From assembly GCF_023375815.1 (NCBI RefSeq), contig NZ_CP067412.1, positions 2,728,001 through 2,792,000 of the forward strand: a DNA stretch of 64,000 nucleotides. The letters are read 5' to 3'. Position numbers and translations under genes: made by a program. Source of the DNA: Pseudomonas sp. HS6 (GTDB lineage: Bacteria > Pseudomonadota > Gammaproteobacteria > Pseudomonadales > Pseudomonadaceae). Under the pieces are notes generated by a model. The model did not search any database, was not told the origin of the DNA, and was given only the letters and a program-made list of their open reading frames with translations. Positions within the stretch are counted from its first letter, which is position 1, and every line of letters begins with the position of its first letter. Below, piece after piece: positions 57,250 to 64,000 of the stretch.

Positions 57250-58137
57250 ATGACTGTTCGTCACAGCACCAACGCCACGCTTCCCATCAGCTACCTGTTC
57301 GTTCCCGGCAACCGGCCGGAGCGCTTTTCCAAAGCGGTCGAAGCCGGGCCGGATGCGATCATCCTCGACCTCGAAGATGCCGTTCATCCGAACAGCAAAG
57401 CCGTGGCCCGGGCGTCGATCTGGGCCTGGCAGCAGAGCACGCCCGAAACCGCCTGCCAGCGTTACATCCGGTTGAACAGCGTCGGCAGTTCGCTGTTTCG
57501 CCAGGACATGACCTGGCTGGGCGACATGCGCTACCCCGAGCGCTGCGCAGGGATTTTCCTGCCCAAGGCCGAATGTCCCGAAAGCCTGACCCGCGTGGTC
57601 GAACGCCTGCTGGCGTGGAACCCCGACCTGCAAATCGTCGCCATCATCGAGACTGCCAAAGGCTTGCATCAGGTCGAGGCAATTGCCGCGATTCCGGGCC
57701 TGGCACGGCTGGCATTCGGCTCGCTGGATTTTTCCCTGGACATCGATTGCAGCCAGATTCCTGAGGCGTTTCTGTTCGCCCGCAATCGCATCGTGCTGGC
57801 GTCACGCGTTGCCGGTTTGCCGGCACCGATCGATGGCGTGACCCCGGCCATCAGCGACATGGCGGTGGTCGAGCGCGACTCACGTTACGCCCGGTCGCTG
57901 GGGTTCGGCGCCAAGTTGTGTATCCATCCTTCGCAGCTCGCCACGGTGCAGAAAGCCTACCTGCCCAACGCCCGCCAACTGGCTTGGGCGGATCGGGTCC
58001 TGAACGCCGTGGCCGGGGGCAGCCACGCGGTGCAAGTCGACGGTGAAATGGTCGATCTGCCGCTGATCGAGCAGGCGCAACGCCTGCGGGACATGGCCAG
58101 CCAGTACGCGCTGGTCGCCAACGCGGATGCCTGCTGA
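57250..58137 (+). CDS. CitE/HpcH-HpaI-type aldolase of the siderophore island
   Basis: 295 residues, start preceded by AGGAGAG. CitE-like TIM barrel: SYLFVPGNRPERFSKAVEAG, the metal-binding ILDLEDAVHPNSK, RYIRLNSVGS, AIIETAKGLHQVEAIAAIPG and LGFGAKLCIHPSQL. In staphyloferrin B loci SbnG, of the same broad superfamily, makes citrate for the NIS synthetase. A similar dedicated supply of citrate or a citrate analogue is inferred here, but this protein looks closer to CitE than to HpaI. The serine-kinase-like gene follows after 15 bp. Confidence 0.87.
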   Translation: MTVRHSTNATLPISYLFVPGNRPERFSKAVEAGPDAIILDLEDAVHPNSKAVARASIWAWQQSTPETACQRYIRLNSVGSSLFRQDMTWLGDMRYPERCAGIFLPKAECPESLTRVVERLLAWNPDLQIVAIIETAKGLHQVEAIAAIPGLARLAFGSLDFSLDIDCSQIPEAFLFARNRIVLASRVAGLPAPIDGVTPAISDMAVVERDSRYARSLGFGAKLCIHPSQLATVQKAYLPNARQLAWADRVLNAVAGGSHAVQVDGEMVDLPLIEQAQRLRDMASQYALVANADAC

Positions 58138-58152
58138 AACGGGGGACGAATC

Positions 58153-58554
58153 ATGGGACATGGTTACCAGATTGCCCTGCGGCCACTGTGCGACGTGCGG
58201 CAATCCGAGCAGGTCGATCCGCTCAACGTGCAGCGGCTGCGCGAGGCGATCATCCAGGCCGGGCACTGGCTGGAACCGATCATCGTCGAGCGCTCCCGGG
58301 GCATCGTGATGGACGGCAATCACCGGTTCAACGCGGCGCGGGCGCTGGGGTTGAAACGGGTGCCGTGCATCCAGCTCGACTACGCCGATCCACGTGTCTG
58401 TGTACGGCACTGGCAAACCGGGCAGGCGTTCGAAGTGGCGCGGATTTTCACCACCATCGAGCGCGGCGAACTGTTCCCCTACAAGACCACCCGGCACGCG
58501 TTCGACCCCGCGCTGCCGGTGATCTCCATTCCGCTGCAATGCCTGTACGACTGA
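58153..58554 (+). CDS. ParB-fold free serine kinase-like protein (SerK/SbnI-like)
   Basis: 133 residues of ParB/sulfiredoxin fold: LRPLCDVRQSEQVDPLNVQR with Glu19, EPIIVERSRG, and DGNHRFNAARALGLKRVPCI (54-73). It has no DNA-binding domain. Small proteins of this type include the free serine kinases SerK and SbnI, which make O-phospho-L-serine; SbnI does this for SbnA. Its position 15 bp after the aldolase and across from sbnA supports the same role. It is shorter than SbnI (about 250 residues). Confidence 0.82.
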   Translation: MGHGYQIALRPLCDVRQSEQVDPLNVQRLREAIIQAGHWLEPIIVERSRGIVMDGNHRFNAARALGLKRVPCIQLDYADPRVCVRHWQTGQAFEVARIFTTIERGELFPYKTTRHAFDPALPVISIPLQCLYD

Positions 58555-58560
58555 CCGGCG

Positions 58561-58592
58561 CCGGAGGGTGGGTTTCGCAGCCCATCCTCCGG
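58561..58592 (+). terminator. Hairpin after the kinase-like gene
   Basis: CCGGAGGGTGGG, loop TTTCGCAG, CCCATCCTCCGG: a 12-bp stem with one G-U pair, 6 bp after the stop. There is no clear T-run, so termination may be weak or factor-dependent. Confidence 0.55.
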
Positions 58593-58662
58593 ACGTTCTC
58601 TCCCGAGCAATCCGCTCGCAAAAAAATTTCAACGACGCTGATACTTTTTCGATTGTCGACTG

Positions 58663-58681
58663 GCAAATAGGAGTCATTACC
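58663..58681. promoter_or_regulatory. Fur-box-like site upstream of the second receptor
   Basis: GCAAATAGGAGTCATTACC shares 12 of 19 positions with the Fur consensus by my count, the best in this island. It lies 32 bp upstream of the receptor start. Confidence 0.55.
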
Positions 58682-58713
58682 ATTTTCAGCCATTCGAGAA
58701 GGACCCCATCGTC

Positions 58714-60918
58714 ATGTCTGTTGCACGTCGACCTTGCAGTGAACGCGCGTTAACGCTGGCTATTCGCACCGCCATGCTGAGTTCTATTCTGGCCGCAGGA
58801 AGCGCCACTGCCTGGGCAGCAGACCCCAAGCAATCCGAGCAACAGGACGTCGCCGCCACGGAAGGGCTGACGCTGGACACCACCAACGTCACCGGCAGCT
58901 ACAACGGCGCGACTGCCTTGCCGGAAGTACTCGCCGGAGGCCAGGTCGCACGGGGCGCGCGGCTGGGGATGATGGGCAACAAGGACGTCATGGACACGCC
59001 ATTCAGCGTGACCAGCTACACCGCGAAAACCCTCGCTGACCTGCAAACGGTGACCGTGGCCGATGCGCTGGAACGCGACCCTTCGGTACGTTCCACCGGG
59101 CAGACCGGCGGCATCGTCGATTCGTTTTTCATCCGTGGATTTGCGATAGGCGAGGGCAACCTCGGCGAGTTGGCCTACGACGGCGTGTACGGCGTAGCGC
59201 CCAATTATCGGGTGTTTACCGAATACGCCGAACGCGTTGAAGTGTTGAAAGGGCCGGGCGCGTTGATGTATGGCATTTCCCCCAACAGCGGCGTCGGCGG
59301 CGTGATCAACATCGTGCCCAAACGGCCACTGGACGAAGACCTGACCCGCTTCACCGGCACTTACGCGTCTGACTCGCAAGTCGGTGGCCACTTGGATGTC
59401 AGTCGACGTTTCGGCAGCGAGAACCAGTTTGGCATCCGTTTCAACGGCAGCACCCAGGGCGGCGACACCGCGATCAACGATCAGGAACGCGCGCTGAACA
59501 TCGGCGCCATCGCACTCGATTACAAGGGCGAGCGGTTGCGCCTGAACCTGGATTACATCAGCCAGAAAGAGAGCTTCGACGCAGCCTCGCGACCGTTCAC
59601 CATTGCACCGGGTGTGAAGGTTCCATCGGCGCCGAACGGCCGCACCAACCTGCCGCAGGACTGGGGCTGGTCGGACACCAAGGAACAGTCGGCATTGCTC
59701 GGCGGCGAGTATGACCTCAGCGAAAACCTGACCGTGTTCGCCCACGCGGGCGGCGGTCGCTCCGACGTCAAGCGCATGTCCGACCAGGTACCGCGAATCC
59801 TCAACGACGCCGGCGACACCAGCAACATTCCCGGTTACTACAAATTCAACGTCGACCGTTCGACGGCCGACGTGGGGATGCGTGCACTGTTCGCCACCGG
59901 CCCGGTCACCCACACGACCACGGTCATGGCGACCCGTTATCAGGACGAATTGTCGCGGGGCATCAACAACGGCACGGAAATCCGCTCGAACATCTACCAC
60001 CCGGTGGACGTGCCCAAGCAGTACATCAGCTCGCCGAAAGTGCTGCGCATTTCCGAATCGGAACTGTCTGGCGTCGCACTGACCGATACCCTCGGCTTTC
60101 TCGATGACCGGATTCAGTTGACCCTCGGCGTACGCCGACAGGACATCGAATCGCGTAACTACAACGCCTCGGGCTCGGTCAGTTCTCGTTATGACGACAG
60201 CGCGACCACACCGCTGGCGGGCGTGGTGGTCAAACCATGGGAAGACGTTTCGCTTTACTACAACTACGTCGAAGGCCTGAGCAAAGGCGACATCGCCCCC
60301 GGCACTGCAGCCAACTCTGGCGAAACGTTCGCACCCTACAAATCCAAGCAGCATGAAATCGGTGTGAAGTACGAACACGGTACGTTCATGACGACTCTGG
60401 CACTGTTCCAGATCGAGAAACCGAGCGGCGAAATCGGCGCTGGCAACGTGTTCTCGGTGCAGGCCGAACAACGTAACCGTGGCGTCGAGTTGAGCATGTT
60501 CGGTGAAGTCGCGCCGGGCACTCGCCTGATGGGCGGCGTGACCTTGCTGGACGGCGAACTGACGGACTCGGCCACCGCCGCCAACCGTGGCAACAAACCG
60601 GTGGGCGTGCCGGATGTTCAGGCCAACCTCTGGGCGGAGTGGGATACACCGTGGGTCGAAGGTTTCACCCTGACCGGCGGCGCGATCTACACCGACAGCC
60701 AATACGTCAATCAGGCCAATACCCAGGAGCTGCCTTCCTGGACCCGCATCGACGCCGGCGCTCGCTACGCCACCAAGATCGAAGGTCGGCCGACGACGTT
60801 CCGCGCCACGGTGCAGAACGTGTTTGATCGTGAGTACTGGTCGGGTGTGGCGTCCTACGGCGCGTTCTCCCCGGGCTATCCGCGCACGTTGCAGTTGTCG
60901 GCGACCGTCGACTTCTGA
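58714..60918 (+). CDS. TonB-dependent siderophore receptor, STN-less paralog
   Basis: 734 residues. The signal peptide ends near AWAAD (about residue 30). A short N-terminus follows with no STN domain, then the plug (GGIVDSFFIRGFAIGEGNLG) and barrel ending VDF. Over the plug and barrel it reads almost in register with the receptor at 44565, sharing many long strings such as NVFDREYWSGVASYGAFS. So one copy imports and signals, this one imports only. A Fur-like site lies upstream and a terminator downstream. Confidence 0.95.
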   Translation: MSVARRPCSERALTLAIRTAMLSSILAAGSATAWAADPKQSEQQDVAATEGLTLDTTNVTGSYNGATALPEVLAGGQVARGARLGMMGNKDVMDTPFSVTSYTAKTLADLQTVTVADALERDPSVRSTGQTGGIVDSFFIRGFAIGEGNLGELAYDGVYGVAPNYRVFTEYAERVEVLKGPGALMYGISPNSGVGGVINIVPKRPLDEDLTRFTGTYASDSQVGGHLDVSRRFGSENQFGIRFNGSTQGGDTAINDQERALNIGAIALDYKGERLRLNLDYISQKESFDAASRPFTIAPGVKVPSAPNGRTNLPQDWGWSDTKEQSALLGGEYDLSENLTVFAHAGGGRSDVKRMSDQVPRILNDAGDTSNIPGYYKFNVDRSTADVGMRALFATGPVTHTTTVMATRYQDELSRGINNGTEIRSNIYHPVDVPKQYISSPKVLRISESELSGVALTDTLGFLDDRIQLTLGVRRQDIESRNYNASGSVSSRYDDSATTPLAGVVVKPWEDVSLYYNYVEGLSKGDIAPGTAANSGETFAPYKSKQHEIGVKYEHGTFMTTLALFQIEKPSGEIGAGNVFSVQAEQRNRGVELSMFGEVAPGTRLMGGVTLLDGELTDSATAANRGNKPVGVPDVQANLWAEWDTPWVEGFTLTGGAIYTDSQYVNQANTQELPSWTRIDAGARYATKIEGRPTTFRATVQNVFDREYWSGVASYGAFSPGYPRTLQLSATVDF

Positions 60919-60924
60919 TCGGGG

Positions 60925-60951
60925 GGCGCACTGCTGAGTGCGCCTTCTTCT
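60925..60951 (+). terminator. Terminator after the second receptor
   Basis: Perfect stem GGCGCACT / AGTGCGCC around GCTG, then TTCTTCT. Confidence 0.9.
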
Positions 60952-60996
60952 ATATAGAGCTACGCACAGCGGCTGATCATAAAAAGGAGCATTCGC

Positions 60997-61374
60997 ATGT
61001 TAACCAGCCCGGCATCGACGTCCTCTGGCAAGCAATCGCAGTTCCCGTTGGCGAAGGGGCAGCGGGCCTTTGATTTCGAGCGCAGCACCAATGAGCATAT
61101 CCGTGAGCTGCTGCATTATTACGGGCTGCGCACCAGTCTGATCCGGATCAAGGTGATCGATGCCTTGCTGGTTGCAGCACGCGATGGACGCGCCGTTGGC
61201 GGGCGCGGGGTGCATGGGTATCTGCAGGCGTTTGTCAGCGGCATTCAGTTCATCAGCGTCAGGGAAGTGCTCAAGCGTTTGTGCGAGGAGGGCGTCATCG
61301 TGTTTCAGCCTGACAAGAGCTACCGGTTTACCGGTGAAGCCTATGCCTTGCTGGAGCAGCATGCCGACCGCTGA
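60997..61374 (+). CDS. Small Fur-like winged-helix protein (125 aa)
   Basis: Start preceded by AAAAAGGAG. The core HIRELLHYYGLRTSLIRIKV is followed by FISVREVLKRLCEEGVIVFQ and YRFTGEAYALL, giving a Fur-type winged helix. The C-terminal metal-binding and dimerisation domain of Fur/Zur is missing: no HHH or CxxC cluster is seen. Pseudomonads have proteins of this kind annotated as Fe2+/Zn2+ uptake regulators, but true metal sensing seems doubtful. Position at the end of the siderophore island suggests a role there. Confidence 0.75.
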   Translation: MLTSPASTSSGKQSQFPLAKGQRAFDFERSTNEHIRELLHYYGLRTSLIRIKVIDALLVAARDGRAVGGRGVHGYLQAFVSGIQFISVREVLKRLCEEGVIVFQPDKSYRFTGEAYALLEQHADR

Positions 61375-61398
61375 ATGACTGCGTTTGCTGTCCGGATC

Positions 61399-61425
61399 AA
61401 ACCACCTGTTCGCAGGTGGTTTTTT
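61399..61425 (+). terminator. Terminator after the Fur-like gene
   Basis: Perfect stem AAACCACCTG / CAGGTGGTTT around a TTCG loop, followed by TTT. Confidence 0.95.
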
Positions 61426-61575
61426 CGTTTGAGGCCGTCAATCCCGATTCGATGAAAGCGTTCGATCACCGGACAGCCAAACCTTCGTCCAATTGCCCAC
61501 CCCGACACTCCGGCGTACTGTGACCGGTGAACCACCCGTGATCACACAATAAATAGAAGATCGAGTGCCTTGCCC

Positions 61576-62532
61576 ATGGACAACCGCCTGCTGAGCGACC
61601 GCAGCAGCGTGTTTCGCCACGCTGACCCGTATGCCGTCTCCGACTATGTGAACCAGCACGTCGGCCAGCATTTCATCGGCCTGTCCCGGGCTACCCATCC
61701 CCAAGCCAGCCTCAACCATCGCAAACTCGCCGACCTCGATCTGTGTCGTATCAGCTATGGCGGCAGCGTTCGCGTCACTTCAGTGGCGCTGGAAACGGTC
61801 TATCACCTGCAAGTTCTGCTGCAAGGCAATTGCCTGTGGCGCGGGCCCAAGCGTGAACATCATCTGGTGCCGGGCGAATTGTTGTTGATCAACCCGGACG
61901 ATCCGGTCGACCTGACCTATTCCGACGATTGCGAGAAATTCATCCTCAAGGTGCCGGTCAGCGTCCTAGAGTCGGTGTGCGACGAGCAGCGCTGGTTGCA
62001 TCCTGCTGGTGGCATCCGGTTTCTGCGCAATCATTACCGGCTCGACGAACTGGAAGGTTTTACCAACCTGTTGGGCATGATCTGCCAGGAAGCCGAAGCC
62101 AGCGATCCGTTGCTGCGGGTGCAGGAGCATTACGCGCAGATCATCGGCAGCAAACTGATTTCGCTGATGAGCACCAACGTCAGCCGTGAATGCCTGAGTT
62201 CACCAAGCGTCAGTTTCGAGCGAATCCTCGACTATATAGAGCGCAACTTGAAACAGGATCTGCCTGCCGAACACCTGGCCACACAGGCGAACATGAGCCT
62301 GCGTTCCCTGTACGCGCTGTTCGAACGCCAACTCGGCGTGACCCCGATGCAATACATCCGCCAGCGCAAGCTGGAACGTATTCATGCCTGCCTCAGCGAT
62401 CCGAGCTGTCCGGTGCGCAACCTCACTGAACTGGCGCTGGACTACGGCTTCCTGCACCTCGGTCGTTTCTCCGAAAGCTATCGCCAGCAGTTCGGCGAGT
62501 TGCCGTCTGTGACCTTCAAACGCCGCCCCTGA
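61576..62532 (+). CDS. benR: AraC/XylS-family activator of benzoate genes
   Basis: 318 residues from the ATG at 61576; a TTG two codons earlier is also possible. The N-terminal effector domain (VYHLQVLLQGNCLWRGPKRE; LVPGELLLINPDDPVDLTYS) is of the XylS/BenR type. The C-terminal AraC domain has HLATQANMSLRSLYALFERQ and LALDYGFLHLGRFSESYRQQ. It lies just upstream of benA, whose promoter carries two exact XylS/BenR half-sites. It activates the ben operon with benzoate. An AntR-type anthranilate role is less likely given the BenA identity. Confidence 0.93.
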   Translation: MDNRLLSDRSSVFRHADPYAVSDYVNQHVGQHFIGLSRATHPQASLNHRKLADLDLCRISYGGSVRVTSVALETVYHLQVLLQGNCLWRGPKREHHLVPGELLLINPDDPVDLTYSDDCEKFILKVPVSVLESVCDEQRWLHPAGGIRFLRNHYRLDELEGFTNLLGMICQEAEASDPLLRVQEHYAQIIGSKLISLMSTNVSRECLSSPSVSFERILDYIERNLKQDLPAEHLATQANMSLRSLYALFERQLGVTPMQYIRQRKLERIHACLSDPSCPVRNLTELALDYGFLHLGRFSESYRQQFGELPSVTFKRRP

Positions 62533-62575
62533 AATTCCCGCCCCGAAACAATCTGAAGCACCTGCCGCGCCGTCC

Positions 62576-62590
62576 TGCACAAAACGGATA
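62576..62590 (+). promoter_or_regulatory. BenR distal binding site
   Basis: TGCA-CAAAAC-GGATA, an exact fit to the XylS/BenR half-site TGCA-N6-GGNTA, 21 bp upstream of a second copy. Confidence 0.88.
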
Positions 62591-62596
62591 GCGCTC

Positions 62597-62611
62597 TGCA
62601 GGATTCGGATA
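62597..62611 (+). promoter_or_regulatory. BenR proximal binding site
   Basis: TGCA-GGATTC-GGATA, a direct repeat of the distal site with 21-bp periodicity. Its end is 21 bp before the -10 element, the same geometry as the TOL plasmid Pm promoter. Confidence 0.88.
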
Positions 62612-62632
62612 TTGCCTCCCGCGTTGCCTCCC

Positions 62633-62638
62633 TAATCT
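62633..62638 (+). promoter_or_regulatory. benA promoter -10 element
   Basis: TAATCT located 21 bp after the proximal BenR site. No good -35 hexamer is present, as expected for an activator-dependent promoter. Confidence 0.6.
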
Positions 62639-62674
62639 GACCTGGCCTGAACAATAACAATGGAGGCCCCGGCC

Positions 62675-64000
62675 ATGTCCCTGGGAATCGACTACCTCAA
62701 TGCCATGCTTGAAGAGGACCCCGAGAAGGGGGCCTACCGCTGCAAACGGGAGATGTTCACCGATCCGCGGCTGTTCGAACTGGAGATGGCGCACATCTTC
62801 GAAGGCAACTGGATCTACCTCGCCCATGAAAGCCAGATCCCCAACGTCAATGACTTTTTGACCACCACCATGGGTCGCCAACCCATCTTCATCGCCCGCA
62901 ACAAGGCCGGTGTGCTCAATGCTTTTCTCAATGCGTGCAGCCATCGCGGCGCCATGCTGTGCCGGCACAAGTCCGGCAACCGTTCCAGCTATACCTGCCC
63001 GTTCCACGGCTGGACGTTCAACAACAGCGGCAAACTGCTCAAGGTCAAGGACCCGAGCGAGGCCGGCTACCCCGAAGGTTTCAACTGCGAAGGCTCCCAC
63101 GACCTGACCAAAGTCGCGCGTTTCGAATCCTATCGCGGCTTCCTGTTCGGCAGCCTGAATGCCGACGTGAAGTCTCTCGCCGAGCACCTGGGCGAGTCGG
63201 CCAGGATCATTGACATGATCGTCGATCAGTCCCCCGAAGGCCTGGAGGTGCTGCGCGGTTCCAGCTCTTACATCTATGAAGGCAACTGGAAACTCACTGC
63301 CGAAAATGGCGCCGACGGCTATCACGTCAGCTCCGTGCACTGGAACTACGCCGCCACCCAGAACCAACGCCAGCAGCGCGACGCGGGCGGGGAAATCAAG
63401 ACCATGAGCGCCGGCAGCTGGGCGAAGAAGGGCGGTGGTTTCTACTCGTTCGAGCACGGCCATCTGCTGCTCTGGACCCGTTGGGCCAACCCCGAGGACC
63501 GTCCGGCGTACGAGCGTCGCGATGAACTGGTCCGGGACTTTGGCCAGGCTCGCGCCGACTGGATGATCGAGAACTCGCGCAACCTGTGCCTGTACCCCAA
63601 CGTTTACCTGATGGATCAGTTCAGCTCGCAGATCCGCGTCGCCCGGCCGATCTCCGTCGACAAGACCGAGATCACCATCTATTGCATCGCCCCCAAAGGC
63701 GAGAGCGCCGAGGCTCGGGCCAAACGCATTCGCCAATACGAAGACTTCTTCAACGTCAGCGGCATGGCCACCCCGGATGACCTTGAAGAATTCCGCTCGT
63801 GCCAGACCGGCTACGGTGCCGGGCGCGGCTGGAACGACATGTCCCGTGGCGCGACCCATTGGGTCGAAGGCGCGGACGCGGCGGCCGAGGAAATCGACCT
63901 CAAGCCCTTGCTGTCCGGCATGCGCACCGAGGACGAAGGGCTGTTCGTGTTGCAACACAAGTACTGGCAGGAAACCATGCTCAAGGCCGCCGCCAGCGAT
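62675..64000 (+). CDS. benA: Benzoate 1,2-dioxygenase large subunit (runs off the right edge)
   Basis: 442 codons visible of an expected 450-465; start preceded by GGAGG. Rieske iron-sulfur ligands lie in [11 protein letters not shown] (Cys and His) and CPFHGW (Cys and His). Mononuclear iron ligands lie in [15 protein letters not shown]. With BenB and the reductase BenC it converts benzoate to the cis-diol. The sequence strongly resembles remembered pseudomonad BenA (for example [18 protein letters not shown]). benBCD presumably follow beyond the edge. Confidence 0.96.
   Translation, partial: MSLGIDYLNAMLEEDPEKGAYRCKREMFTDPRLFELEMAHIFEGNWIYLAHESQIPNVNDFLTTTMGRQPIFIARNKAGVLNAFLNACSHRGAMLCRHKSGNRSSYTCPFHGWTFNNSGKLLKVKDPSEAGYPEGFNCEGSHDLTKVARFESYRGFLFGSLNADVKSLAEHLGESARIIDMIVDQSPEGLEVLRGSSSYIYEGNWKLTAENGADGYHVSSVHWNYAATQNQRQQRDAGGEIKTMSAGSWAKKGGGFYSFEHGHLLLWTRWANPEDRPAYERRDELVRDFGQARADWMIENSRNLCLYPNVYLMDQFSSQIRVARPISVDKTEITIYCIAPKGESAEARAKRIRQYEDFFNVSGMATPDDLEEFRSCQTGYGAGRGWNDMSRGATHWVEGADAAAEEIDLKPLLSGMRTEDEGLFVLQHKYWQETMLKAAASD

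Noticed and set aside
58153..58554. Chromosome or plasmid partition protein ParB
   Set aside because: It lacks the helix-turn-helix and C-terminal dimerisation domain, has no parA, and lies inside a siderophore operon. A SerK/SbnI-like role fits better.

Overview
The window looks like a chromosomal segment of a fluorescent-group Pseudomonas: GC-rich, Pseudomonas-type codon use, a kdp operon, an OsmC-YcaO fusion, a hydroxyproline catabolic operon, FecI/FecR/TonB-dependent iron signalling and a benR-benA benzoate locus. Species is inferred from gene content only. No rRNA, tRNA, CRISPR array, prophage or intact insertion sequence was seen.

Layout. 1-7.3 kb: a leftward potassium-uptake operon (31-residue small membrane peptide, kdpF, kdpA, kdpB, kdpC, start of kdpD), with a second QseBC-like two-component pair directly upstream. 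7.4-12.7 kb: a lipoprotein, a COG4705 membrane protein, an AraC/GyrI regulator, and a secreted SdsA-type alkylsulfatase divergent from its probable LysR activator. 12.8-25.3 kb: an OsmC-YcaO protein, a VOC protein, a fasciclin protein, MsrA, a MarR-monooxygenase pair, a LysE exporter, hydrolases and dehydrogenases. This part is sprinkled with a dispersed palindrome (arm GGGGACAGATTTATTTT) and contains a LysR gene frameshifted at a CTGGG tandem repeat. 25.4-30.3 kb: a LysR-aldehyde dehydrogenase divergent pair, a diguanylate cyclase and a YcaC-type hydrolase. 30.3-37.8 kb: a complete hydroxyproline catabolic operon (permease, epimerase, deaminase, semialdehyde dehydrogenase, D-hydroxyproline dehydrogenase) with a divergent PAS-AraC regulator. 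37.9-41.4 kb: small hypothetical genes and an orphan TonB-dependent receptor.

41.5-61.4 kb is the most notable region: a self-contained iron-acquisition island. Leftward it encodes a PLP decarboxylase, an SbnA-like diaminopropionate synthase, an octopine-dehydrogenase-type enzyme, one IucA/IucC (NIS) siderophore synthetase, an MFS exporter, a class V aminotransferase-fold enzyme, a FecI-type sigma factor, FecR, an STN-bearing receptor, and a binding-protein/permease/ATPase uptake system. Rightward, across a 610-bp structured divergent region, it encodes a CitE-like aldolase, a SerK/SbnI-like ParB-fold serine kinase, a second receptor closely related to the first but without the STN domain, and a small Fur-like winged-helix protein. 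The genes fit a citrate/2,3-diaminopropionate siderophore built in the style of staphyloferrin B. The differences are a single NIS synthetase and an opine-dehydrogenase-family enzyme in place of SbnB. The divergent region also holds an unannotated 28-codon ORF ending in four prolines, Fur-box-like sites and strong hairpins.

61.6-64 kb: benR and the start of benA. The benA promoter has two exact TGCA-N6-GGATA half-sites 21 bp apart, as in XylS/BenR-controlled Pm promoters. The window ends inside benA.
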